Positions 16,627 through 25,352 of a DNA stretch of 64,000 bases are shown piece after piece. The first letter of the stretch is position 1. Each line of letters begins with the position of its first letter. A program made the position numbers and the translations under genes. The stretch comes from Paenibacillus hemerocallicola (lineage in GTDB: Bacteria > Bacillota > Bacilli > Paenibacillales > NBRC-103111). Location of the stretch: NCBI RefSeq assembly GCF_006265175.1, contig NZ_VDCQ01000008.1, positions 62,001 to 126,000 on the forward strand. Reading direction: 5' to 3'. The notes beneath the pieces were generated by a model that saw only the letters and a program-made list of their open reading frames with translations, was not told the DNA's origin and searched no databases.

Positions 16627-18042
16627 ATGGCGAATAAAAGGGGTATCGGCAGGAAAGCAAGCCCGAGCATGGAGACGGGGGACGGAGCGGTCATATACGG
16701 GACTACAGATAACCCGAAGTCATCGGGACACAGGATGAAGAAGCTGGCAGCGGTCAGCCTGCTCGCGGCGCTCGTATCGGCCTGCTCGGGAAACAGCCCG
16801 GGAAGCGGAACGGGCAAGACCGAAGGAGAGAGCAAACCGGCCGAGAAGAGCAAGGAGCCGGTAGAGCTTACGTTTTACTCGGAATCGGGAGACTTCGACG
16901 CCGACGGCTTCACGAAGATGTTCGGCAATAAAATCAAAGAGAAATTCCCTCACGTTACGCCGAGATTCATTCCCCGGGTGACCGGCACCTCGATGGAGAA
17001 GCTGATCACTTCCGGGGAAACGCTGGACATCGTCTACTTGTCGAGCGGCCAGACGAACTTTCTGACGGACGTTCAATTGCAGTACGACATCTCCGAGCTG
17101 ATCAAGACGAACAAATACGATCTCGGACGGCTGGAGCCGACTACGGTCGATATTCAGAGAATGCTCGCAAGCGGCGGCATTTACGGCTTGCCGGTGTTCA
17201 ACAATACGATTACGACGTTCTATAACAAAGATTTGTTCGATAAGTTCGGAGTGCCTTACCCGAAGGATGGCATGACCTGGGACGACGTCTACGATCTGTC
17301 CAGGAAAATGGCCCGGACGGACGGCAACGTCAAATATCAAGGCTTCACGCTCTCGATGTCGCACAATATGCTCGTCAACCAGTTGTCCATTCCGTATACG
17401 GATAAGCAGAACAAGGTGCCGTTCGCGACAGACGAGTTCAAGAAGCTGTTCGACATGTGGACGCGGTTTTACCATCTTCCCGGCAATGAGGTCGACAGCA
17501 AGACGGTAAGCTATTCTGTCCAAGTGAACAAGTTCGATCAGGAAAAGACGATAGCCATCTACCTCGGTCTGGCCGCGCTCGGCCCGGCAAGGTTCAAGGA
17601 CAATTTCAACTGGGACGTCGTCTCGTTCCCCGAATGGAAAGACAAACCGGGCATCGGACCGCAGCCTTACCCGACTTACTTCTACATTACGAAAATGAGC
17701 AAAAAGAAGGAAGCGGCGTTCGAAGTCGTCTCCTACTTGACCTCGGACGAATTCCAGCGTCATTTGGCCCGCAACGGACTGTTCCCGGCATTGAAAAGCC
17801 GTGACGCGATGAAGGAGTTCGGACAGGATATTCCTTATTTGAAGACTAAAAATTTCAACAGCTTCCTGCCGGCCAAATTCGCTTCTCCGTCCACGCCTTC
17901 GGACTTCGTATCGATCGGCGCCAAACATTTGACGACCGCGTTCAACGCCGTCTCCTTAAAAACGAAAGATATCAATACGGCTCTTCGCGAGGCGGAGGAA
18001 GCGGCCAACAAAGAAATACAGACGAAGCTGTCGGGCAATTGA
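16627..18042 (+). CDS. Sugar-binding lipoprotein, family 1 (orphan), possibly with an N-terminal extension
   Basis: A family 1 extracellular solute-binding protein. Two starts compete: ATG 16627 with a strong GGGGAGG seven bases upstream (471 residues), and ATG 16735 with only a weak GGGA, but followed directly by a normal lipoprotein signal (MKKLAAVSLLAALVSAC). If 16627 is used, 36 polar residues precede the signal peptide. The body shares KFGVPYPKDGMTWDD and the C-terminal NTALREAEEAANKEI with the lipoproteins at 31356 and 35863. No permease genes are adjacent, so it probably feeds permeases encoded elsewhere. The divergent AraC gene and a cre-like box suggest sugar control. Confidence 0.88.
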   Translation: MANKRGIGRKASPSMETGDGAVIYGTTDNPKSSGHRMKKLAAVSLLAALVSACSGNSPGSGTGKTEGESKPAEKSKEPVELTFYSESGDFDADGFTKMFGNKIKEKFPHVTPRFIPRVTGTSMEKLITSGETLDIVYLSSGQTNFLTDVQLQYDISELIKTNKYDLGRLEPTTVDIQRMLASGGIYGLPVFNNTITTFYNKDLFDKFGVPYPKDGMTWDDVYDLSRKMARTDGNVKYQGFTLSMSHNMLVNQLSIPYTDKQNKVPFATDEFKKLFDMWTRFYHLPGNEVDSKTVSYSVQVNKFDQEKTIAIYLGLAALGPARFKDNFNWDVVSFPEWKDKPGIGPQPYPTYFYITKMSKKKEAAFEVVSYLTSDEFQRHLARNGLFPALKSRDAMKEFGQDIPYLKTKNFNSFLPAKFASPSTPSDFVSIGAKHLTTAFNAVSLKTKDINTALREAEEAANKEIQTKLSGN

Positions 18043-18057
18043 CGCGATCAAACTAAA

Positions 18058-18095
18058 TAAAGCTCAACCGGCGTTGGTCCGGTTGAGCTTATTTT
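18058..18095. terminator. Bidirectional terminator
   Basis: AATAAGCTCAACCGG-type arms pair across a short loop, with T-rich ends. It separates the lipoprotein gene from the convergent gene at 18089. Confidence 0.75.
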
Positions 18096-18454
18096 CTGAA
18101 CAGCGACCTTTTTTTGTCCCGCTTGTACGTCTCCATCCGCGACAGCGTCACCGGGGCTTCCTTGACAGCCGGCTGAGAAGTCGGCACGGACACAGCCGGA
18201 TCCTTCCAGCCTTCCGACAGCTCCGGCGCAGCCAATGCCGCGGCAGACTGCCTCACCGACAACTGATCCTCCAGAAAGACGATCCGCTTCATCGTCTCGG
18301 CCAGGACCGCCTCCAAACGTTCTACGCGGCGCTCCAGCTCCTTAGCCCTGTCGTCGGACGTCTTATTGGCGGCAGAAGCCTCTTCCGGCCCTTTTGCTTG
18401 CTTGGGAGAAAGCAGCAGGCTAAGCTCTTCATTCGTCAGTAAATGGGTGTGCAA
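18089..18454 (-). CDS. Small coiled-coil protein, unknown function
   Basis: 121 residues from a TTG at 18454 with AAGGGGG eight bases upstream. The middle (about 35-70, RAKELERRVERLEAVLAETM) is a clear heptad coiled coil. The N-terminus (TNEELSLLLSPKQ) may be a short helix and the C-terminus is basic (YKRDKKRSLFRK). There is no signal or membrane segment. I do not recognise the family. It is transcribed alone, convergent with the lipoprotein gene. Confidence 0.6.
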   Translation of the reverse strand: MHTHLLTNEELSLLLSPKQAKGPEEASAANKTSDDRAKELERRVERLEAVLAETMKRIVFLEDQLSVRQSAAALAAPELSEGWKDPAVSVPTSQPAVKEAPVTLSRMETYKRDKKRSLFRK

Positions 18455-18652
18455 CGCCTATTCCCCCTTGTTGTCCGCATTCCTCATAAGTATAGTTTCA
18501 TCCGCCCGCCATGAAAAGTCAATACCTTTTTTTCCCACCTCCATTCCGATAATTGGGTGAGACCGATCCGTTTGTGCTGCGTATGGGATAACATAGAGAA
18601 TGAAACCCGATCCGATCCCGATCCCGATCGGAATGAAAGCGAGGCTTGACCC

Positions 18653-19402
18653 ATGACCATGAACGCCTATGAAGATTCGATTCGCTTTAGGCTCGCCGAG
18701 TGGGAGCGTCGGCTGCTGAAGCCTCCCGGACTGTTGGAGCGTACGTCCAAAACGGTACAAACGAAAATCAATGAGAAAATTCCCGCGAAAGTGCACGCCG
18801 CCCTTACTTCCGCCGTCAAAGGAATATTCCATACGGTGCTGTTCACGCTCGATTACGTTCCGAAAGGACTTCCGCAAGCCGGGCTGACGCTGCAGGAACG
18901 GGACGAAAAAGCCGCGGCGCTCGTCAATACGTACAAAAAAATCGCCGCAGCCGAAGGAGCGGGGACCGGCGCCGGGGGCTTCGCCCTCGGACTCGTCGAT
19001 TTTCCCGCGCTGATCGCGATCAAGATGAAATGCTTGTTCGAGCTCGCCCATCTGTACGGCTATTCGACCCGCGATTACCGGGAACGGCTATTCCTGCTGT
19101 ATGTGTTCCAGCTCGCGTTCTCGGGCCGGGACCACAAGACGGGGGTGTATCGCACCATACAGAGCTGGGATGCCACAGCCGAGCTGTATCCTCCCGGAGA
19201 GCTCGCGCTGCAGACGATCGAGTGGGAGAAGCTGCAGCAGGAATACCGCGATGCCATCGATTTCCGCAAAATGCTGCAGCTCGTACCCGGCATAGGGGCT
19301 ATTGTAGGCGCTTGGGCCAATTACGGCCTTCTGGAGGAATTGGGCGAAGCGGCTATCAACTCATTCCGGCTCAGGCTGCTCGGCGCTCCCGGAGGAGCAT
19401 AG
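18653..19402 (+). CDS. EcsC family protein
   Basis: 249 residues matching the EcsC family: an N-terminal amphipathic region, the glycine-rich stretch EGAGTGAGGFALGLVDFPAL, then LFLLYVFQLAFSGRDHK and the C-terminal LVPGIGAIVGAWANYGLLEE. In Bacillus, EcsC is encoded with the EcsAB transporter, but no transporter is next to this copy. The function of EcsC is not established. The start is an ATG at 18653 with GCGAGG eight bases upstream. Thymidine kinase follows after about 80 bases. Confidence 0.87.
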   Translation: MTMNAYEDSIRFRLAEWERRLLKPPGLLERTSKTVQTKINEKIPAKVHAALTSAVKGIFHTVLFTLDYVPKGLPQAGLTLQERDEKAAALVNTYKKIAAAEGAGTGAGGFALGLVDFPALIAIKMKCLFELAHLYGYSTRDYRERLFLLYVFQLAFSGRDHKTGVYRTIQSWDATAELYPPGELALQTIEWEKLQQEYRDAIDFRKMLQLVPGIGAIVGAWANYGLLEELGEAAINSFRLRLLGAPGGA

Positions 19403-19485
19403 CGGGCTCATTCCCCCTACCGTTCCAAGCCGATTTCCGTTATGCTGGTTATTACGACTATACGACAGAGAGGATTGCGGACATC

Positions 19486-20064
19486 TTGGCGAAACTGTAT
19501 TTCCGGTACGGAGCGATGAACAGCGGCAAATCGATCGAAGTGCTTCGCACCGCCCACAACTACGAAGAACAAGGCAAGCAGGCGCTGCTTTTCACTCCGG
19601 CTATCGACGACCGGTATGGCGTTGGCGCCATCACCTCGCGGATCGGCATACGGAAGGAAGCGGTTATCGTGACCGCAAAGCTCGACATGTTCAAAATAGC
19701 GGAACGGGAACGGCCGGATTGCATCCTGGTCGACGAAGCCCAGTTTTTGAACGAGAATCAGGTCAAGGCGCTATGCGATATCGTGGACGAGTTGAATATC
19801 CCGGTCATAGCGTACGGCCTGAGAGCCGATTTTCAAGGCAAGCTGTTCGAGGGCAGCTACCATCTGATGGCGCTTGCGGACAAAATCGAGGAAGTGAAGA
19901 CGGTATGCTGGCGCTGCGAGCGCAAAGCGACGATGAATATGCGCTGCAAGGACGGAATTCCCGTCTTCGAGGGCGAACAAATCATGATCGGCGGCAACGA
20001 AAGCTATTTGCCGGTATGCCGCAAATGCTACGGGCAAGCCCGCAAAGAAGCGCAGCACGGGTAA
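19486..20064 (+). CDS. tdk: Thymidine kinase (type II)
   Basis: 192 residues that salvage thymidine to dTMP. The P-loop GAMNSGKS is at residues 9-16, the DEAQFL motif near residue 85, and the C-terminal lasso has zinc cysteines CWRCERKA and VCRKC. The TTG at 19486 gives MAKLYFRYGAMNSGK, which matches the normal family N-terminus; the frame is open upstream through EcsC, but that part is not Tdk-like. The gene follows EcsC directly and precedes an AraC-type regulator by 30 bases. Confidence 0.95.
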   Translation: MAKLYFRYGAMNSGKSIEVLRTAHNYEEQGKQALLFTPAIDDRYGVGAITSRIGIRKEAVIVTAKLDMFKIAERERPDCILVDEAQFLNENQVKALCDIVDELNIPVIAYGLRADFQGKLFEGSYHLMALADKIEEVKTVCWRCERKATMNMRCKDGIPVFEGEQIMIGGNESYLPVCRKCYGQARKEAQHG

Positions 20065-20095
20065 ATCCGTCTTCCGGGTGAAAGGAGGATCGCCG

Positions 20096-20974
20096 ATGCC
20101 GGAACTTTATCCTTTATACCGACCGACGCAGCCCCGGGACGCCGGCAGAGCCGCGGCGTCTTACCTGGAGGCGCCGCCCTCTCCGCCGCTCTCCCCTTAT
20201 ATCGTCTGCTTCTGGGGCATGGAGCAGCGTCCCGGCAGCGGCTCGGGAACCGGCCATAGAGTCGTGCCGGACGGCTGCATGGACATGCTGTTCGAGTGGC
20301 TTCCGGACGGGCGGATCGTGCGGAGCTCGCTGTGCGGAGCGTTCGGGACGCCCTTCGACGCATTGTCTTCATGCAGGCGCGTCCGTTATTTCGGCATCCG
20401 TTTTTTTCCCGGAGGTCTTTATCGGTTGCTGCGCATTCCCGCCGCCGAATTTACGGACCGGCTGCTTCCGCTGGAAGACATCTCGGGAACCGCTTCTTCG
20501 GAGCTTGCAGAAAGGCTTTCCCGCTGCCGTTCGTTCGAGGAACAGACCGCAATCGCCGAGCGGCACCTGTTGAACATGGCCGGATCGCTCCAGCCGCTCG
20601 ATTGCGACCCGAGCTTCGGCAATGCCCTGTACGAGCTGCTCCGTTCGGGAGGATCGATGCCGGTGTCCGAGCTGTCCGCTCGCGGCGGCATCAGCGAACG
20701 GCAACTTCACCGTTTGTTCGTCAAATGGACAGGCCTCGGCCCGAAGCCGTTCGGCCGTATCGTCCGGTTTCAAACGATATTGGCTTCCGTAAGCAGGGGC
20801 TCCGATGACAGCGATTGGGCAGATACTGCCGCCGCCTTCGGCTATGCGGATCAAGCGCATTTCATCCGCGACTTCAAATCGCTATACGGGCAACCGCCGA
20901 CGGAAGCGGTTCGGGCGATGCGGGGACATGTCCGAAATGTTCAATACGATCGCGGGGGAAACCGGATATATTAG
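20096..20974 (+). CDS. AraC-family regulator with unusual N-terminal domain
   Basis: 292 residues from the ATG at 20096, which has AAAGGAGG seven bases upstream. The N-terminus (LSPYIVCFWGMEQ, VVPDGCMDMLFEW, YFGIRFFPGGLYRLL) is the domain found in many AraC proteins without a cupin sugar pocket. The C-terminal helix-turn-helices are MPVSELSARGGISERQLHRL and TAAAFGYADQAHFIRDFK. It lies 30 bases before the DinB gene and reads in the same direction, so it may control DinB or form a unit with it. Confidence 0.87.
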   Translation: MPELYPLYRPTQPRDAGRAAASYLEAPPSPPLSPYIVCFWGMEQRPGSGSGTGHRVVPDGCMDMLFEWLPDGRIVRSSLCGAFGTPFDALSSCRRVRYFGIRFFPGGLYRLLRIPAAEFTDRLLPLEDISGTASSELAERLSRCRSFEEQTAIAERHLLNMAGSLQPLDCDPSFGNALYELLRSGGSMPVSELSARGGISERQLHRLFVKWTGLGPKPFGRIVRFQTILASVSRGSDDSDWADTAAAFGYADQAHFIRDFKSLYGQPPTEAVRAMRGHVRNVQYDRGGNRIY

Positions 20975-21004
20975 TACTATTCGATACGAAAGCGAGTGTT
21001 GAAC

Positions 21005-21490
21005 ATGTCACAAGTATCCGCCGTCCGCGATCATTTGCTGCACGAGTTGGAGCATGGCGTCGTCACGACGCGACGCCTGCTGGAGCTCGTCAAGCCGGAG
21101 CAATGGGATTACCGTCCGCGCGACAATATGCGCACGTTGCTCGAGCTGGCGCATCATCTCGTCACGATTCCGGCGAGCGATCTGGTCATTATGCAGGAAA
21201 AAGAAATGGAGGATGTCCGCAAGGCCGAGGCCGTCGTAGACGGCGTTCGCGATCCGATGCAGCTCGCGGCCGCGATGGAACGGCTGTTCGGAGAGCTAAA
21301 AACTTACTTCGAATCGCTGGATGATGACGCCTTCTTGAACAAGGAGACGAAGGCGTTCTACAAGGAAGAGCCCACCGCGCAAGCGAAGTGGCTGATCGAG
21401 ACGACAACCCACGTCTATCATCACCGCTCCCAGCTGTACAGCTATTTGAAGCAGCTAGGCCACGACATTCAGTTTTTCATTTTGTATTAA
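21005..21490 (+). CDS. DinB family protein
   Basis: 161 residues forming the DinB/YfiT four-helix bundle. The metal-binding histidines are placed as usual: one in LELAHHLVTIP and two in HVYHHRSQLY. Members include thiol-dependent transferases and many proteins of unknown role. The ATG at 21005 is preferred over a TTG at 20996. The gene overlaps the convergent GH3 gene by four bases at its end. It follows the AraC regulator after 30 bases. Confidence 0.85.
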   Translation: MSQVSAVRDHLLHELEHGVVTTRRLLELVKPEQWDYRPRDNMRTLLELAHHLVTIPASDLVIMQEKEMEDVRKAEAVVDGVRDPMQLAAAMERLFGELKTYFESLDDDAFLNKETKAFYKEEPTAQAKWLIETTTHVYHHRSQLYSYLKQLGHDIQFFILY

Positions 21491-23028
21491 TACGAACCGA
21501 ACAGCTTCTCGGCCGCGGCCTGCTGCAAGGAAGGCGCGCGATCGTACAACAGCAATGCCGGAACGTCGGGAGTATGCTCCAAGTCGTAAGACGATCCGAA
21601 ATGCACCAAAACGATATCTCCCGGATGCTCGGCCGCAGCCTTGTTCAGCGCCTGCAGCACATCGGCGTCCATCCGCTTGTTATGCGTCAACGCTACGATT
21701 ACCGGCCCTGACGGCGTGCCGCCTTCGAGGCTGGCCTTTACGTCCGCGTAAGAGTCCAGCTTCCTCTCTGCCGTCAGGATGCCGGTCTCCCGGACCAGCT
21801 CCGCGAACCGCTCCACCTGCCGGTCCCATAGAAGCGTCCAGCGCCGAGGCTCCTCTATTCCGCTCCCCTTCAACGGCGCGAACCCGTTTACGCCGAGCGC
21901 CGCCTTGCGGGCCAACCGAGCGCTGACCGCTTCCGACTCCTGCCTGTTCACCGCATGACTGTCGAATTCCCGGATACGGAACGTCTCGGGAAGCAGTCTG
22001 TATTTCGCCTTCATGCTCATGACCCGCTCGACCGATTGCACGATTCGTTCCGCAGTCAGCTCTCCGCTGCGGACGGCCGTCAGCACCGCCTCAACCATCG
22101 GCCCCGCCTCCTCGACATTGCGGGCATGGGCGAGCAAAATATCCGCTCCGGCCTTCAGCGCCAGTACGCAAGCCTCGGCTTGGGTAAATTTCGAGGTGAC
22201 CCCTTTCATCGACAAGCCGTCGGTAACGATAAGCCCTTCGAACCCGAGCTCCTCGCGGAGCAGCCCGGTCGTCATCTTATAGGACAGCGACGCCGGCATT
22301 CCCGAGTCATCGAGCGCAGGCACCGCGATATGACCGACCATGACGGCATCAACGCCGGCTTCGATCGATTTGCGGAACGGAACGAGCTCGAAGCTATCGA
22401 GACGCGCCCGGTCGAACGGCAGCACGGGCAGATCGAAGTGGGAGTCCACCTGGGTGTCGCCATGTCCGGGAAAATGTTTGGCCGTCGCGATCATGCCATG
22501 GTCCTGATACCCGCGTATGACCGCGCAGCCCATCGCCGACACCTCGTCCCGATCTTCCCCGAACGAATGCGTGCCGATAACCGGATTGAGCGGGTTGTTG
22601 TTAATATCGACGACAGGGCTGTAGTTGAAATTGACGCCCATGACCAGCGACTCCTCCGCCGTCACGCGTCCCGATTCGTAGGCCAGCGCTTCGTCCCCGG
22701 CCGCGCCTACCGCTTTGTTTTTCGGAAAATGGACCGCTCCGCCGTTCTTCAGCTTGCAGCCCGCCCCCGCCACGAAATCGGCCGAAATAAACAGCGGAAT
22801 GCCGCTGCCTTCATTCAAGGAAGCGGCCTGCATGTCGGAAGTCAACCAATGCACCTGCTCCGGATGATCGAGACTGCCCATATCGAGGAACATGCCCCCG
22901 GCTTTGTAATCGGCGATCATTCGTTTGGCAAAATCGGAAAATTGCAGCCCCGTATTGTAAAACGTAAACAACTGCCCGACTTGCTCCTCAATCGTCATTC
23001 GCCGGATTTTCTCCATTATCTCGCTCAA
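21487..23028 (-). CDS. Glycoside hydrolase family 3, beta-N-acetylhexosaminidase-like
   Basis: 513 residues. The N-terminal GH3 barrel carries KHFPGHGDT at 184-192, with the conserved lysine-histidine pair and the His of the NagZ-type acid/base loop, and the nucleophile Asp270 in VTDGLSM. A C-terminal alpha/beta part follows (VIVALTHNKRMD). This pattern fits enzymes that remove N-acetylglucosamine from murein or chitin fragments, as in NagZ. There is no signal peptide, so it acts in the cytoplasm on imported sugars. It lies 36 bases after the GntR-solute-binding fusion and is probably its operon partner and target. Confidence 0.9.
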   Translation of the reverse strand: MSEIMEKIRRMTIEEQVGQLFTFYNTGLQFSDFAKRMIADYKAGGMFLDMGSLDHPEQVHWLTSDMQAASLNEGSGIPLFISADFVAGAGCKLKNGGAVHFPKNKAVGAAGDEALAYESGRVTAEESLVMGVNFNYSPVVDINNNPLNPVIGTHSFGEDRDEVSAMGCAVIRGYQDHGMIATAKHFPGHGDTQVDSHFDLPVLPFDRARLDSFELVPFRKSIEAGVDAVMVGHIAVPALDDSGMPASLSYKMTTGLLREELGFEGLIVTDGLSMKGVTSKFTQAEACVLALKAGADILLAHARNVEEAGPMVEAVLTAVRSGELTAERIVQSVERVMSMKAKYRLLPETFRIREFDSHAVNRQESEAVSARLARKAALGVNGFAPLKGSGIEEPRRWTLLWDRQVERFAELVRETGILTAERKLDSYADVKASLEGGTPSGPVIVALTHNKRMDADVLQALNKAAAEHPGDIVLVHFGSSYDLEHTPDVPALLLYDRAPSLQQAAAEKLFGSY

Positions 23029-23064
23029 TGCTATCGCTCCATTTCCATTCTCGTTGTAGTCCGT

Positions 23065-24543
23065 TCAAGAATACGGGCCGAACAGCGGCTCCAGCCGTTC
23101 GCTCGCCTCCGCTTCATCCTCCAGACGCGACCAGTACCCTTTCAGCTCCTCGCGGATCGCTTCCAGCACACCGGCTCCCAGATTCAAGTCGTCGTACAGC
23201 CGGCAGCGCGGCCAGCAGTCCGCGAACGCCCCTTCTCCTTCCGGCCGGTTTCCCAGCAGTCCGTTCCGCAGCGCCAAGGCGCGCGGATGAATCGGAAGAG
23301 TGACCGTTTGGCGCCGTATGCGGCTCTGCGCCTTCTCGCCGCATAAATAACGGATCAGCTCTCCCGCCGCTTCGGGGTGCGGGGTATTCCGATTGACGGC
23401 GAGCCCCGTCACGAGCAGAAGCGTATCGGATGTCCGCAGAGAAGGCAGAGCCGCGACCCCGTAACGGATTTCGGCGTCGCGCAGCCGGTTCATTCCGTAA
23501 TAGGTCGTCATGATCATCGAAGCTTTGCCCTCTTTGAACCACCGCTCGATATCGGCGTCGTTTTCCGTCAGCAACGGTTGGGACCGGCGCTGCTGATGGA
23601 TCAGGTCGCGCGCGACGCGCAGGCTTTCCCACAATGCCGGATCCTCGGAAGCCCGGGTATCGTCCGCCGGCCGAAAGCGGAAGCCGTTCTGCAGCAAAAA
23701 TACGGGCCAGCGATTGAGCGATTGGATATGTACGGCAAATCCCCATACGTCGAGGCGTCTGGCCAACAATCGGGCATTTTTCAGCAGCGTATACCACGTC
23801 CAGCCGTCATTCGGCTCCTCGATGCCGCAAGCCTGCAAATGGTCCCGGTTGTAACAAAGCATGACGGGAGAGAACACGAACGGAGCGGCGGCAGTTCGCC
23901 CCGCTCTGTCCCGGAACGGCTTTCCGAGTACCGGATGAATCGTCTCCCCGAACGGCGGCGGCCCCATCAGACCGAGCAGCGGATCGCGATCCTTCAGCTT
24001 CAGCGCGTCCCATGCGCTGATCGTAAACGCATCGGCCAACCCGTGCTCGGCATATTCGTACGGAAAGGAAGCGGGCAGCAGTCGGACCCGAATACCGGGA
24101 TATTCCCGTTCGAAATCCGCTACCAGCGACGATAACATCGTTTCCTCCTCCATTTTCGGATAGTGGGCCAGCCTGATCGTAATCCCGCCTCCCCCGACCG
24201 ACGCTCCCGATCCGTTCAGATGTTCGGACGTAACGCCGCCGTCATCCCGGACAGAAGCAACGGCTGACATACCGCCGGTCGCATGCTCCGGTCCGATCGA
24301 TCTCCCCCCGTTGGCCGTCACTTGGTTGCCTACGCGGCGTATTTTGCGGACGAGCCCTTCCTCCACCAGCTCGTCGAGTGCCCGCCTTACGGATTCCTTG
24401 CTAAGCTGGAACGCCTTTCCCAACTCCACCTCGGAAGGCAAGTAGTCGCCGGCTTGCAATTGTCCTTCCCTTATTTGGCTCCGTAACTCGTCCAGCAGCA
24501 GCCGGATCCGCTCCGTCAATAGATCCCGGGTAGGTCGCACCAT
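23065..24543 (-). CDS. GntR winged-helix fused to a solute-binding domain (one-component sugar regulator)
   Basis: 492 residues from the ATG at 24543 (AAGGGG eight bases upstream; an ATG at 24561 lacks a ribosome site). Residues about 8-75 are a GntR DNA-binding domain (GDYLPSEVELGKAF, SKESVRRALDELVEEGLV). After a glycine-rich linker, about 120-490 are a family 1 extracellular solute-binding fold (TIRLAHYPKMEEET, FAVHIQSLNRWPVFLLQNG, KEGKASMIMTTYYGM). There is no signal peptide, so a normally extracytoplasmic sugar-binding fold acts in the cytoplasm as the sensor. It precedes the GH3 hexosaminidase by 36 bases, so an amino-sugar or disaccharide ligand is plausible but unproven. Confidence 0.88.
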   Translation of the reverse strand: MVRPTRDLLTERIRLLLDELRSQIREGQLQAGDYLPSEVELGKAFQLSKESVRRALDELVEEGLVRKIRRVGNQVTANGGRSIGPEHATGGMSAVASVRDDGGVTSEHLNGSGASVGGGGITIRLAHYPKMEEETMLSSLVADFEREYPGIRVRLLPASFPYEYAEHGLADAFTISAWDALKLKDRDPLLGLMGPPPFGETIHPVLGKPFRDRAGRTAAAPFVFSPVMLCYNRDHLQACGIEEPNDGWTWYTLLKNARLLARRLDVWGFAVHIQSLNRWPVFLLQNGFRFRPADDTRASEDPALWESLRVARDLIHQQRRSQPLLTENDADIERWFKEGKASMIMTTYYGMNRLRDAEIRYGVAALPSLRTSDTLLLVTGLAVNRNTPHPEAAGELIRYLCGEKAQSRIRRQTVTLPIHPRALALRNGLLGNRPEGEGAFADCWPRCRLYDDLNLGAGVLEAIREELKGYWSRLEDEAEASERLEPLFGPYS

Positions 24544-24768
24544 AGCCGCAGCCCCTTCCATCTCGGTATTTCATGATTTGTATCATAACATAGGATCGCC
24601 TGATAATATAGCCTAGAAATACTTTTGTAGGATAAAAAACCTTTGAATTAACCCCATTTCGAGTATTAACAGCGCATTTATTCGGTTTTAGGCTATAAGC
24701 ATCAGAATTAAATCGCCTACATATGAATTCCAAGTAACTCTAGGCGATATAATTAAGAAGGAATCGGA
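24544..24768. other. AT-rich intergenic region upstream of the GntR fusion
   Basis: No coding signal. This should hold the promoter of the GntR-GH3 operon. The base composition is clearly lower in GC than its neighbours. Confidence 0.4.
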
Positions 24769-25215
24769 TTGAACTGGAAAAAAGTTCGTTAGCGTTGCTG
24801 AGCGCAGCGATCGCCCTGCCCGATCTGACTTTTTCGGCACCGCGAGCGCAAGCCGAAGAGACGATCGACTATATTCCACTGGAACGGTTGCAAACCCTGG
24901 GTTCGAGCAATCCTCGACCTCGCTGCATATCAGCCCAACGGTATGATCAAAGGAGAGCTCGAAGCGGGAGCTCCGCCGCGCGACGGTAATTTGCGGATCG
25001 AAGCCGTTTCGCAGAACGGTACTACCGTTGCAGCCCAAACCATCCAAACTTCGGCCCATGATCGGGTTAAACAAGGAGTGCTGTCCTACGACTTTAAATT
25101 GAACCTGCCCGCCGATGCCCCGAATCGAATCGCCTATACGCTTACCGGAACGGCAGCTTGTACAGCGCCTCCCCCTGGCTTGACTGCAAGCATTCGGATC
25201 AAGACGAGTAGCATC
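24769..25215 (+). pseudogene. Decayed secreted-protein gene
   Basis: A TTG with AAGGA six bases upstream starts MNWKK and then runs into a stop. Adding one base in the A6 run restores a good signal peptide (SLALLSAAIALPDLTFSAPR, then AQAEE). A second shift near 24900 is needed to reach a long stretch with normal codon use (LDLAAYQPNGMIKGELEAG to NRIAYTLTGTAA), which has no stop before the terminator at 25224. These are the marks of a broken gene. The family is not recognised. Confidence 0.5.
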
Positions 25216-25223
25216 GCCTATAC

Positions 25224-25266
25224 CGGGTACCGGACTGAATATTCTCAGTCCCGGTACCCGTTTTTT
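25224..25266 (+). terminator. Rho-independent terminator after the decayed gene
   Basis: CGGGTACCGGACTGA-type arms pair (one bulge) and are followed by six T residues. It still sits correctly for the pseudogene transcript. Confidence 0.8.
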
Positions 25267-25352
25267 CCCCTCTACCGAATGACGGTAATTTCCGCTATGC
25301 TGATAGAGACGACTATTTGCCCCGAACTTAGGAACGAAAGAGGGATTGACGC

